NCBI RefSeq assembly: GCF_000725545.1 | Contig: NZ_JNZP01000020.1 | Span: forward strand, 1-64,000 | Source of the DNA: Streptomyces exfoliatus | GTDB lineage: Bacteria > Actinomycetota > Actinomycetes > Streptomycetales > Streptomycetaceae | DNA length: 64,000 nucleotides | Reading direction: 5' to 3' | Part shown: in pieces, positions 44,221 through 52,296 of the stretch | How the letters are laid out: every line of letters starts with the position of its first letter | Position numbering within the stretch: position 1 is the stretch's first letter | Translations under genes and position numbers: made by a program | The notes under the pieces: model-generated | What the model was told of the DNA's origin: nothing | The model's input: only the letters and a program-made list of their open reading frames with translations | Database searches by the model: none

Positions 44221-45372
44221 GTGCGAGAGCGAAGCGACACGGCCGCCGATCTGGTGCGGCCGTGCGTCAAGCCCGAGCACCGGCCCTACCGGACGGTCGA
44301 CGGGCACGTGCGCATCGGAAGCGTGGTGCACGGCATCGGCGCGGAGATCGAGGACCCCGAAGGCTGGGTCTGGACACTGGTCCAGGCGATGGACGGAACC
44401 CGTGACGCCCGCCGGATCGCCGCCGAGGTCGCCGGGGCGCACCCGGCCCCCGACGAGGACGACGTACTCCGGGCGATGGCCGACCTGCGGCAGGCCGGAT
44501 TCCTCCAGGACGCGGCGGCGACCGTGCCCGGGGAGCTGTCCGAGCGGGAGAGGGTCCGCTACGGCCGGGGCGTGCCGCTGCTCCGCTGGATGGACTCCTC
44601 GCCCCGGACGAACAGCTGGGACCTGCAGCTCGCCCTTGCCCGCGCGCGTGTCCTGCTGATCGGCCTCGGCGGCGCGGGCGGGATCGCGGCCCAGGGCCTG
44701 GTGGCCTCCGGCGTGGGCCGGCTGCACTGCGTCGACCCCGACGTCGTCGAACTCTCCAACCTCAACCGGCAGGTCCTCTACCGCGAACGGGACATCGGCC
44801 GGGGCAAGGTGGACGCGGCCCTGGAGTCCTTACGGGCCCTGAACTCCGACGTCACGGTGACCGGAGAGGCCGGCGAGGTGCGGGGCACCGACGACCTCGT
44901 ACGGCTCCTGCGCGCCGGGACGGCGGACGGTGCTGCGTACGACCTCCTGGTGCTGAGCGCCGACCGCCCGGCCGCCCTGCGCTCCTGGACCAACCGGGCC
45001 TGTCTGCGGACGAACACCCCCTGGGTCGACGGGGGTTACCGAGGCCCCCTGGTCACCGCCGGTCTGTACACGCCCGGCAGCAGCGGCTGCCTGGAGTGCC
45101 ACCGGGTCGCGCAGGCGGAGTCCCGCGACCTCGGGCTCCCGCCGGGCACGGACGAGGACACGGTGTCGCCCCGGATGCCCTGGAGCCCGGTGAACGCCGT
45201 CACGGCCTCCCTCGCGGGCGCCCTGTTCGTGTACGCGGCCATCGCGGCGCTCACCGGTGTTCCCTCGCTCCCTCCGGGGTTCCGCCTCGACTTCAACCTC
45301 GTGCTTCCGGGCGAGCCCGGTCTCGAACCCGTGCTCCGGCGCCCCGACTGCCACGTCTGCGGCGGTGTGTGA
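44221..45372 (+). CDS. ThiF/MccB-like adenylating enzyme with RRE-like N-terminus
   Basis: The 383-aa E1-like protein has a winged-helix RRE/peptide-clamp-like region at about 10-95 (RPCVKPEHRPYRTVDG; MDGTRDARRIAAEV; DDVLRAMADLRQAGFL). A ThiF/MoeB/MccB adenylation domain follows (about 130-383). Visible are LLIGLGGAGG (ATP loop, near 143), SNLNRQ with the downstream DIGRGK, and two zinc pairs, CLEC (near 289) and CHVC (near 377), the tetrathiolate found in MccB. In RiPP pathways such enzymes activate a carboxylate of a bound precursor. The start is uncertain: GTG 44221 (GAGGACG upstream), or ATG at 44191 or 44179. No YcaO gene is present, so azoline formation is unlikely. Confidence 0.85.
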   Translation: MRERSDTAADLVRPCVKPEHRPYRTVDGHVRIGSVVHGIGAEIEDPEGWVWTLVQAMDGTRDARRIAAEVAGAHPAPDEDDVLRAMADLRQAGFLQDAAATVPGELSERERVRYGRGVPLLRWMDSSPRTNSWDLQLALARARVLLIGLGGAGGIAAQGLVASGVGRLHCVDPDVVELSNLNRQVLYRERDIGRGKVDAALESLRALNSDVTVTGEAGEVRGTDDLVRLLRAGTADGAAYDLLVLSADRPAALRSWTNRACLRTNTPWVDGGYRGPLVTAGLYTPGSSGCLECHRVAQAESRDLGLPPGTDEDTVSPRMPWSPVNAVTASLAGALFVYAAIAALTGVPSLPPGFRLDFNLVLPGEPGLEPVLRRPDCHVCGGV

Positions 45373-45406
45373 GGTGACCGGGGGCCGGGACGAGGGGGGC
45401 GGGGCC

Positions 45407-46633
45407 GTGGAGGTCCCCGTCGGACCCGGCTCCCGGGTGCTGCTGCATCCGCTGAGCAGGCGCGCGGACGGCTCCGAGTGGATCGTCGGCCGCCGCGAGA
45501 CCCGGGTGTTCGTGGCCCTCCCCGCCCAGGGCGTGGCGGCGCTCGACCTCCTGGAGCAGGGCGTGAGCGTCGCCTCGGCGCAGGCGCGGCTGCACGCGAG
45601 GACCGGGGAGGAACCCGACATCGCGGATTTCGTACGCGACCTGATGGCGCTCGGCTTCGTGGCGGAGGTCGACGGGCGGACCGTCCCGTCCGCCCCGGTG
45701 CGTCCCGCGAGCCTCCCGAGGCTGCGCGCACGCCATGTGGCCTTCCTGCTGCATCCCCTGCTCCCCTGGGTCCCGGTCGCCCTGCTCCTCGCCGCCGTCG
45801 CGGTGCTCGTCGCGCGTCCCGGGCTGACGCCGACCTACCGCGACCTGCTGTGGAGCCCGTACGGAACCCTGGTGGTGGCGGGCGGGCTGATCGCCGGCTG
45901 GTCGATCGTCCTCGTGCACGAGCTCGCGCACCTCGCGGTGGCGAGGGCGGCGGGCGTTCCCGGCAGGATCGGCTTCGGGACACGGCTGCAGTTCCTCGTC
46001 ATGCAGACCGACATCAGCGGCATCGAACTCGCCCCCCGGCGGCACCGCCTCACCGCGTACCTCGCCGGTATCGGGGTCAACCTCTCCCTCGCCTCCCTGG
46101 CCGTGCTGCTGCTCGCCCTGACCTCCCCCGGCACGACGGCACACCGTGTGCTCGCCGCGACGGTGCTGTGGGCGCTGCTGCCGCTCACCTTCCAGCTCAT
46201 GGTGTTCATGCGGACCGACGTCTACTTCGTCCTCCAGGACCTCACCGGCTGCCGCGACCTCTACGGCGACGGCCTGGCCTACGCCCGGCACCTGGCCGGA
46301 CGCCTGATGCGCAAGCGGCGGGCTGACGAGGATCCGAGCCGTGGCCTGCCGGCCCACGAGCGGCGCGCGGTGCGGCTCTACAGCGTCGTCCTCGTCGTCG
46401 GAACCGTGGTGTGCCTGGCCGGGTTCGCGGCCTTCACCATCCCGGCGGAGGTGCGCCTGCTGGGCGGGGCCCGGCACCGGCTGGACTCGGCGGACTCCCT
46501 GCTCGACGTGTCCGACGCCGTCCTGACCCTCGCGGCCTTCGCCGCTGTCCACATCGTCTGGCTCGTCGTCCGGTGGAGGACCATCGGGGCGCGGCGGTCC
46601 ACCGGAAGAAGGAGGAACTCTTCGCATGCGTGA
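45407..46633 (+). CDS. M50 membrane metallopeptidase with PqqD/RRE-like N-terminus
   Basis: The 408-aa protein begins with a PqqD/RRE-like winged-helix domain (about 1-95; SEWIVGRRETRVFVALPAQG and ADFVRDLMALGFVAEVDG). About six membrane helices follow. The zinc motif HELAH lies near residue 170, and MRTDVYFVLQDLTGCRDLYG holds the usual later Asp. This is the architecture of putative peptide zinc metalloproteases in RiPP clusters, such as YydH. It may remove the leader or help export. The start is uncertain: GTG 45407 has gaggggggcgg upstream, and GTG 45374 or 45365 would link it more tightly to the ThiF-like stop. Its 3' end overlaps the next gene by 8 bases. Confidence 0.83.
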   Translation: MEVPVGPGSRVLLHPLSRRADGSEWIVGRRETRVFVALPAQGVAALDLLEQGVSVASAQARLHARTGEEPDIADFVRDLMALGFVAEVDGRTVPSAPVRPASLPRLRARHVAFLLHPLLPWVPVALLLAAVAVLVARPGLTPTYRDLLWSPYGTLVVAGGLIAGWSIVLVHELAHLAVARAAGVPGRIGFGTRLQFLVMQTDISGIELAPRRHRLTAYLAGIGVNLSLASLAVLLLALTSPGTTAHRVLAATVLWALLPLTFQLMVFMRTDVYFVLQDLTGCRDLYGDGLAYARHLAGRLMRKRRADEDPSRGLPAHERRAVRLYSVVLVVGTVVCLAGFAAFTIPAEVRLLGGARHRLDSADSLLDVSDAVLTLAAFAAVHIVWLVVRWRTIGARRSTGRRRNSSHA

Positions 46634-47234
46634 GATGTTCGAAGGCGTCGACGGAGTCCGGCTCGAACAGGACGCCTACACACCCGACTTCATGGAGCGC
46701 TTCTGGCGGATCGGGGCCGAGGGGTTCTGGAAGCTGGAGCGGATGCAGTCCTACGACGAGGGCGACTTCCCCAGCTGGCGGGCGTTCCGCCGGGGCGAGT
46801 GGGAGGAGTCGCTGAAGCTGATCGAGGAGCTGCGCCCGGAGTACGAGGAGTACTTCGGGAAGATCGAACGGTCGGGCATCGGTCACCACCGGGTACGGAT
46901 CGTCGAGCGGCCCGTCACCCCGTACATCCAGTGGGAGCTGAACGTCCTGCACGTCAAGAACGGCTACGGCGAGCGGGTCACCGTCCTCGACGCGGAGCGG
47001 GTCGCACCGCGCGAGCAGGGGGAGCCCCTGCCCGAGCTGTGCGTCCTCGGCGGCGAAGCCGTCTACGTCGTCGACTACACCCCCGAGGGCGTACCCGACG
47101 GCGCCACCCGGTACGACCAGCCGGAGGTCGTCGCGCGGGCCCGTGATTTCGTGCGCGAGCTGTACGCGCAGGGGGAGGACCTGGCGGCGTACTTCCCGCG
47201 CGAGATCGCCCCCCTGGCGGCGCCGGCCGTCTGA
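46626..47234 (+). CDS. DUF6879 family protein
   Basis: The 202-aa soluble protein resembles DUF6879 (FPSWRAFRRGEWEESLKLI; HHRVRIVERPVTPYIQWEL; FVRELYAQGEDL). These families occur in Streptomyces beside XRE regulators and in mobile contexts, with unknown role. The ATG is preceded by GAAGGAGGAA and overlaps the M50 gene, so it belongs to the same operon. Whether it acts in the peptide pathway or in self-protection is unknown. Confidence 0.78.
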   Translation: MREMFEGVDGVRLEQDAYTPDFMERFWRIGAEGFWKLERMQSYDEGDFPSWRAFRRGEWEESLKLIEELRPEYEEYFGKIERSGIGHHRVRIVERPVTPYIQWELNVLHVKNGYGERVTVLDAERVAPREQGEPLPELCVLGGEAVYVVDYTPEGVPDGATRYDQPEVVARARDFVRELYAQGEDLAAYFPREIAPLAAPAV

Positions 47235-47256
47235 CCCGGGCCTCGCGGCGAGCTGA

Positions 47257-47880
47257 TCAGTCCAGGCGCAGGTCCGCCAGCTGCCGCTCGAAGGGGACGA
47301 TCTCGTCCTCGTCGGCGTTCCGGGACGGCCGGGCCGCGACCATGTCCGCGAACTCGCTTCCGGCCCGGTTGATCCGGGACGGCAGACCGTCCGTGTACTC
47401 GTCGCCGCCCGAGCCCCAGTCCTCCGACGCCGCGTAGACGGCGGTCGGGGCGACGAGGGCCCGCAGGTAGGCGAAGAGCGGCCGGAGCGCGTGGTCCAGG
47501 ACGAGCGAGTGGCGGGCGGTGCCGCCGGTCGCGCCGACGAGGACCGGGACGCCGGTCAGCGCGGCCGGGTCGATCAGGTCGAAGAACGACTTGAAAAGAC
47601 CGCTGTACGAGGCCGTGAAGACCGGGGTCACGGCGATGACCCCGTCGGCGCCCGTCACCGTGTCGATCGCCTCCTGGAGCGCGGCCGAGGGGAAGCCGGT
47701 GACGAAGTTCTTCGCGATGTCGACGGCCAGGTCGCGCAGTTCGACGACCTGGACGTCGACGGCGTACTCCTGCTCGGCCAGCCGGTAGCGGGCCGCCTGG
47801 AGGAGGCGGTCGGCGAGCAGCCGGGTGGAGGAGGGGGAGCTGAGTCCGGCGGAGACCGCGACCAGCTTCAGCGTCTGCAT
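47257..47880 (-). CDS. FMN reductase, CE1759-like partner of the LLM enzyme
   Basis: The 207-aa NADPH-dependent flavin reductase of the SsuE/ChrR flavodoxin-like group has LVAVSAGLSSPSSTRLLADR (phosphate-binding loop), VTPVFTASYSGLFKSFFD and GATGGTARHSL. It supplies reduced FMN to the adjacent luciferase-like monooxygenase. The two genes are separated by 4 bases and form a recurrent actinobacterial pair (CE1758/CE1759 type). Substrate of the pair unknown. Confidence 0.9.
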   Translation of the reverse strand: MQTLKLVAVSAGLSSPSSTRLLADRLLQAARYRLAEQEYAVDVQVVELRDLAVDIAKNFVTGFPSAALQEAIDTVTGADGVIAVTPVFTASYSGLFKSFFDLIDPAALTGVPVLVGATGGTARHSLVLDHALRPLFAYLRALVAPTAVYAASEDWGSGGDEYTDGLPSRINRAGSEFADMVAARPSRNADEDEIVPFERQLADLRLD

Positions 47881-47884
47881 GGCG

Positions 47885-48964
47885 TCAGACCTCCTTGGAC
47901 GCGAGGACGGCGGGGTGGAGCGGGGCCGTGGCCGGGACCCCGGCCGGACGCAGGCTCTCGAACTCCTTGCGCAGCACCGGGACGACCTCCTCGCCGAGGA
48001 TGTCGAGCTGCTCCAGGACCGTCTTGAGGGGCAGCCCGGCGTGGTCGACGAGGAACAGCTGCCGCTGGTAGTCGCCCACGTAGTCGCGGAAGGACAGGGT
48101 GCGCTCGATGACCTCCTGCGGCGAGCCGACGGTCAGCGGGGTCTCCCGGGAGAACTCCTCCAGGGTGGGGCCGTGGCCGTAGACGGGCGCGTTGTCGAAG
48201 TACGGGCGGAAGTCGCGTACCGCGTCCTGCGAGTTCTTGCGCATGAACACCTGGCCGCCCAGGCCGACGATGGCCTGCTCCTCCGTCCCGTGGCCGTAGT
48301 GCGCGTACCGCTGGCGGTAGAGACGGACCATCTTCTCGGTGTGGTGCTTGGGCCAGAAGATGTGGTTCGCGAAGAAGCCGTCGCCGTAGTAGGCCGCCTG
48401 CTCGGCGATCTCGGGGGAGCGGATGGAGCCGTGCCAGACGAACGGCGGGACGCCGTCGAGCGGGCGCGGGGTGGAGGTGAAGCCCTGGAGGGCGCTGCGG
48501 AACTTGCCCTCCCAGTCGACCACGTCCTCCCTCCACAGCTTGTGGAGGAGCGCGTAGTGCTCGATGGCGAGCGGGATGCCCTGCCGGATGTCCTGTCCGA
48601 ACCACGGGTAGACCGGGCCGGTGTTGCCCCGGCCCATCATCAGGTCCACGCGGCCGTCGGCGAGGTGCTGGAGGGTCGCGTAGTCCTCGGCGATCTTCAC
48701 CGGGTCGTTGGTGGTGATCAGGGTCGTGGACGTGGAGAGGATCAGGTTCTCCGTGCGGGCGGCGATGTGCCCGAGGAGCGTGGTGGGGGAGGACGGCACG
48801 AACGGCGGGTTGTGGTGCTCGCCGGTCGCGAAGACGTCGAGTCCGACCTCCTCCGCCTTGAGCGCGATGGCGACGGTGTTCTTGATCCGCTCGTGCTCGG
48901 TCGGGGTACGGCCGGTGGTGGGGTCGGTCGTCACGTCGCCGACGGTGAAGATCCCGAACTGCAT
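47885..48964 (-). CDS. LLM-class flavin-dependent monooxygenase, CE1758-like
   Basis: The 359-aa TIM-barrel enzyme of the bacterial luciferase family has EVGLDVFATGEHHNPPF, LSTSTTLITTNDP, GRVDLMMGRGNTGP and FVWHGSIRSPEIAE. It requires FMNH2 from the following reductase gene. Family members oxidise small organic compounds; no substrate can be assigned. The ATG giving MQFGIFTVGD is the family start. Confidence 0.92.
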   Translation of the reverse strand: MQFGIFTVGDVTTDPTTGRTPTEHERIKNTVAIALKAEEVGLDVFATGEHHNPPFVPSSPTTLLGHIAARTENLILSTSTTLITTNDPVKIAEDYATLQHLADGRVDLMMGRGNTGPVYPWFGQDIRQGIPLAIEHYALLHKLWREDVVDWEGKFRSALQGFTSTPRPLDGVPPFVWHGSIRSPEIAEQAAYYGDGFFANHIFWPKHHTEKMVRLYRQRYAHYGHGTEEQAIVGLGGQVFMRKNSQDAVRDFRPYFDNAPVYGHGPTLEEFSRETPLTVGSPQEVIERTLSFRDYVGDYQRQLFLVDHAGLPLKTVLEQLDILGEEVVPVLRKEFESLRPAGVPATAPLHPAVLASKEV

Positions 48965-49063
48965 CGTGCTCACCTCTCGCCTCGGGGGCTGTTGGTTGAA
49001 TCGTAAACTATCCGCTCCAACGGCGCACCCCCCTCCTCTATTCCCGCCCGTACCCTGGAGCGC

Positions 49064-49225
49064 ATGACCCCCGGCGACGACGAGACATACGACAAGACCT
49101 ACGACAACGAGAGCTGGAAGGAGCGGGGCGTGATGCTCCGCGTCTTCGTCTACGTCTTCGCCACCCACGCCTTCGCCGGCTTCGTCTGGCTCCTCTTCTA
49201 CGTCGGGCAGAACGCCCAGAAGTAG
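49064..49225 (+). CDS. DUF6126-like small membrane protein
   Basis: A 53-aa protein with a charged N-terminus (MTPGDDETYDKTYDNES) and one or two C-terminal hydrophobic stretches (VFVYVFATHAFAGFVWLLFY), ending QNAQK. It is preceded by CTGGAG and followed by a near-exact duplication of its 3' end. It matches a conserved Streptomyces small-protein family (DUF6126). Role unknown. Confidence 0.75.
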   Translation: MTPGDDETYDKTYDNESWKERGVMLRVFVYVFATHAFAGFVWLLFYVGQNAQK

Positions 49226-49274
49226 GGGCCGTCCCACCTCGGGCGGAACGCCCAGAAGCAAGGTCCGTGCCGGG
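49203..49274 (+). repeat. 36-base tandem duplication spanning the DUF6126 stop
   Basis: The segment 49203-49238 (tcgggcagaacgcccagaag, then tagg) is followed by a degenerate second copy at 49239-49274, period 36. The stop TAG of the first copy reads caa in the second. Confidence 0.75.
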
Positions 49275-49293
49275 CTCACGTAAAGTCCCCGAC

Positions 49294-50526
49294 GTGAACG
49301 CTGCGATATCGGTGGTGCCGGTCGTCGGGATCGGCGCGGACGGCTGGGACGGGCTCCCCGAGACCTCCCGCCGCGTCCTGCGCACCGCCCAGGTCCTCAT
49401 CGGCGCCCCCCGCCAGCTCGACCTGCTGCCCGCCGGCGACTGCCCCGGCGAGCGGATCACCTGGCCCACCCCCCTGCGCCCCGCCGTCCCCGGACTCCTC
49501 GCCGCCCACGAGGGCAGGACGATCGCCGTCCTCGCCAGCGGCGACCCGTCCTTCTACGGCATCGCCCGCACCCTCGCCGAGACCGTCGGCGCCCAGCGGC
49601 TCCGCGTCCTGCCGCACCCGTCCTCCGTCTCGTACGCCTGCGCCCGCCTCGGCTGGCCCCTCGAAGCCGTCGAGACCGTCTCCCTCGTCGCCCGGCCCCT
49701 CGCCGCCCTCGCCGCCGCCCTCCACGACGGCCGCCGCCTCCTCGTCCTCGGCGAAGGCCCCGGAACCCCCGCCGACGTCGCCGCGTACCTCCGCGCCACC
49801 GGCTGGGGCGGCACCCGCGTCCGCGTCCTCGAACAGCTCGGCGGCCCCCGCGAGCGGCTCCTCGACGCGACCGCCGCCGACTGGGCCCTTGAGCGGACCG
49901 ACGCCCTCCACGTCCTCGCCCTCGACTGCGTACGCGACCCGGACACCCTCCGGCTCGGCGCCGTACCCGGCCTGCCCGACGAGGCGTACGAGCACGACGG
50001 ACAGCTCACCAAGCGGTACGTACGCGCCGCCACGCTCGCCGCCCTCGCCCCCGCCCCCGGCGAACTCCTCTGGGACATCGGCGGCGGCTCCGGCTCCATC
50101 GGCGTCGAATGGATGCGGACCCACCGCTCCTGCCGGGCCATCGCCGTCGAGAAGTCCCCGGAGCGCGCCGCGCGCATCACCCGCAACGCCGACGCCCTCG
50201 GCGTCCCCGCGCTCCAGGTCGTCACCGCCGCCGCACCGGACGGGCTCGCCGCCCTCCCCACCCCCCACGCCGTCTTCATCGGCGGCGGCCTCACCGCCCC
50301 CGGCCTCCTCGACGCCTGCTGGGACGCCCTCCCCGCCGGCGGCCGTCTCGTCGCCAACACCGTGACCCTGGAGTCCGAGGCGCTGCTCGCCGACCGCTAC
50401 CGCCGCCACGGCGGCGAACTGGTCCGGCTCGCCGTCTCGACCGCCGTCCCGGTGGGCGGCTTCACCGGCTGGCGCCAGGCGATGCCGGTCACGCAGTGGT
50501 CCGTAACCAAGGAAGAGGAAGCATGA
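49294..50526 (+). CDS. cobL: precorrin-6Y C5,15-methyltransferase (decarboxylating), CbiE-CbiT fusion
   Basis: The 410-aa cobalamin enzyme methylates C5 and C15 and decarboxylates the acetate side chain of precorrin-6Y. The CbiE half (about 1-205; VVGIGADGWDGL, VLASGDPSFYGIA) is a tetrapyrrole methylase. The CbiT half (about 225-410) has the SAM loop LLWDIGGGSGSIGVEWM. It is coupled to cobM by ATGA. The start is GTG 49294 because the 9-codon upstream extension overlaps the repeat region. Confidence 0.94.
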   Translation: MNAAISVVPVVGIGADGWDGLPETSRRVLRTAQVLIGAPRQLDLLPAGDCPGERITWPTPLRPAVPGLLAAHEGRTIAVLASGDPSFYGIARTLAETVGAQRLRVLPHPSSVSYACARLGWPLEAVETVSLVARPLAALAAALHDGRRLLVLGEGPGTPADVAAYLRATGWGGTRVRVLEQLGGPRERLLDATAADWALERTDALHVLALDCVRDPDTLRLGAVPGLPDEAYEHDGQLTKRYVRAATLAALAPAPGELLWDIGGGSGSIGVEWMRTHRSCRAIAVEKSPERAARITRNADALGVPALQVVTAAAPDGLAALPTPHAVFIGGGLTAPGLLDACWDALPAGGRLVANTVTLESEALLADRYRRHGGELVRLAVSTAVPVGGFTGWRQAMPVTQWSVTKEEEA

Positions 50527-51272
50527 CCGTCTACTTCATCGGCGCGGGCCCGGGCGCGGCCGACCTCATCACCCTGCGCGGCGCGCGCACGCTCGCGTCC
50601 TGCGGGGTCTGCCTCTACGCCGGGTCGCTCGTCCCGACCGAGCTGCTCGCCGAGTGCGGACCGGACACGCGCCTCGTCGACACGGCCGACCTGGACCTGG
50701 ACCGGATCGTCGCCGAGATCGCCCGCGCCCACGACGACGGCCAGGACGTGGCACGCCTCCACTCCGGCGACCCGTCCGTCTTCAGCGCGATGGCCGAGCA
50801 GATGCGCCGGCTCGACGCCCTGGGCATCCCGTACGAGGTCGTCCCCGGCGTCCCGGCGTACGCGGCGGCCGCCGCCGCGCTGAAGCGGGAGCTGACCGTG
50901 CCGACGGTCGGCCAGACGGTGATCCTCACCCGGATCGCCCAGCAGGCCACCCCGATGCCCGAGGGCGAGGACCTCGCCACCCTGGGCCGCAGCGGCGCCC
51001 TGCTCGTCCTCCACCTGGCCGCCCGCTACGTCGACCGGGTCGTCGCCGAACTCGTCCCCCACTACGGCGCCGACTGCCCGGCCGCCGTCGTCGCGATGGC
51101 CAGCCGGCCGGACGAGATCGTGCTGCGGGGCACCCTGGAGGACATCGCGGCCCAGACGAAGGAGGCCGGGATCACGAAGACGGCCGTCATCCTGGTGGGC
51201 CGCACGCTCGCGGCCACGCAGTTCCGCGACAGCCACCTGTACGACCCGGCGCGGGAGCGGCACGTCTGCTGA
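50523..51272 (+). CDS. cobM: precorrin-4 C11-methyltransferase
   Basis: The 249-aa tetrapyrrole methylase has YFIGAGPGAADLITLRGAR, VCLYAGSLVP, RLHSGDPSVFSAMAEQ and VVPGVPAYAAAAAALKRELT, all typical of CobM/CbiF. It methylates C11 of precorrin-4 using SAM. Coupled to cobL. Its last codons are part of a degenerate tandem duplication. Confidence 0.95.
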   Translation: MTVYFIGAGPGAADLITLRGARTLASCGVCLYAGSLVPTELLAECGPDTRLVDTADLDLDRIVAEIARAHDDGQDVARLHSGDPSVFSAMAEQMRRLDALGIPYEVVPGVPAYAAAAAALKRELTVPTVGQTVILTRIAQQATPMPEGEDLATLGRSGALLVLHLAARYVDRVVAELVPHYGADCPAAVVAMASRPDEIVLRGTLEDIAAQTKEAGITKTAVILVGRTLAATQFRDSHLYDPARERHVC

Positions 51273-51300
51273 CCGCCCGCGACCGCCACGCCTGCTGAAC
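51255..51300 (+). repeat. tandem duplication over the cobM stop
   Basis: gagcggcacgtctgctgacc (51255-51274) recurs as gaccgccacgcctgctgaac (51281-51300), 16 of 20 identical, period 26. The stop codon lies inside the unit. Confidence 0.65.
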
Positions 51301-51317
51301 CGTCCGTGACCGCGTGC

Positions 51318-51355
51318 GGCGGGGCCCCGGGAAGTCCGATCCCCGGGGCCCCGGC
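51318..51355. terminator. bidirectional terminator between cobM and the bL37 gene
   Basis: cggggccccggg (51320-51331) pairs with ccccggggccccg (51341-51353) around a 9-base loop, between convergent genes. Confidence 0.8.
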
Positions 51356-51375
51356 GCATGTCACGTCCCGCGCGC

Positions 51376-51450
51376 CTACGCGTTCGGCCGCTTGCCGTGA
51401 TTCGCCTTCTTCTTCTTACGGGCCCGCTTCTTGTTGCCACGCTTCGCCAT
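51376..51450 (-). CDS. 50S ribosomal protein bL37
   Basis: The 24-aa very basic protein starts MAKRGNKKRARKKKK and ends HGKRPNA. It matches bL37, found on the large subunit of mycobacterial and other actinobacterial ribosomes. GAGGGAG precedes the ATG at 6 bases. Too short for most gene callers. Confidence 0.9.
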   Translation of the reverse strand: MAKRGNKKRARKKKKANHGKRPNA

Positions 51451-51540
51451 GGGACTCCCTCTCGCTCGGGGGGTGTGCCTTCGTAAGCCTAGGTTCGGGG
51501 CTCCGGCGTCGCATGTCGGTGCCACGGTCTTGGATGGACC

Positions 51541-51609
51541 CATGACCGTCTACGACGTGGCCCGGACGCTGCCGGGGATCGAGGAACTGCGCGACCACTC
51601 CCGTCCTTG
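51541..51609 (+). pseudogene. truncated start of a conserved Streptomyces protein
   Basis: A 22-codon frame reads MTVYDVARTLPGIEELRD, which matches my memory of the N-terminus of a roughly 150-aa conserved Streptomyces protein, and then stops. Downstream, in other frames, SDLPEDEHALRGFGG looks like further debris. Probably a deletion remnant between bL37 and the GNAT gene. Confidence 0.35.
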
Positions 51610-51668
51610 ACCTGTCGGATCTCCCGGAGGATGAGCATGCCCTGCGCGGCTTTGGCGGCGCTCTTTAG

Positions 51669-52217
51669 TCAGCCCGCCGGCCACTCCGGCGCCAGCACCG
51701 ACATCACCGTCGCGTCCACCCGCTCCCCCTCCCACAGCAGCGCCCCCCGCAGCACGCCCTCCGCGCGGAAGCCCGCCTTCTCGTAGGCGCGGTGGGCGCG
51801 CGGGTTGAAGGCGTAGACCTCCAGGGAGATCCGGTAGAGGCCCAGCGACCCGAAGCCGTACCCGACGATCAGGCGGGTCGCCTCCGTACCCAGGCCGCGC
51901 CCGACCACGTCGGGGACGAGCCCGATGCGGAAGGAACAGCTCTCGTTCGGCTCGTCCCACAGGCTGAGGACCGCCTCGCCCACGACCCGGCCCGTCGCCC
52001 GCTCCACGACGGCGAGGTCGAGCCGGTCGTCCTGGTCGCCGCGGGAGCCGTACCACTTCCGCAGCGCCGCCTCGTCGAAGTGCGCGTGGTTCCCGGTCAG
52101 CCGGTTCGCCTCCGCGTCCTCGAACATCGGAAGGAGGGCGGGTACGTCCTCCTCGGTGACGGGTCGGAGGACCACCAGGTCGCCGGTGAGGATGGGCTTG
52201 TGCAGGAAGTCGGGCAT
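51669..52217 (-). CDS. GNAT family N-acetyltransferase (RimJ/RimL-like)
   Basis: The 182-aa acetyltransferase has the acetyl-CoA loop IGLVPDVVGRGLGTEATRL, the strand LYRISLEVYAFN and NPRAHRAYEKAGFRAEG, as in RimJ/RimL-type enzymes. Target unknown: a protein N-terminus, an amino acid or an antibiotic. The ATG giving MPDFLHKPIL is the family start. It ends with a TAG adjacent to the truncated frame region. Confidence 0.92.
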   Translation of the reverse strand: MPDFLHKPILTGDLVVLRPVTEEDVPALLPMFEDAEANRLTGNHAHFDEAALRKWYGSRGDQDDRLDLAVVERATGRVVGEAVLSLWDEPNESCSFRIGLVPDVVGRGLGTEATRLIVGYGFGSLGLYRISLEVYAFNPRAHRAYEKAGFRAEGVLRGALLWEGERVDATVMSVLAPEWPAG

Positions 52218-52296
52218 CCGGGCATTCTGCGGGCCGCCCCGGCCGCCTGTCGCCCGGATTACCGGCAACCGCCGCGCGCCCCCGCCCGGCCCAGCC

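Noticed and set aside
44221..45372. TOMM (azoline) cyclodehydratase partner
   Set aside because: No YcaO gene is nearby and the peptide has no Cys; an MccB-like role fits better.
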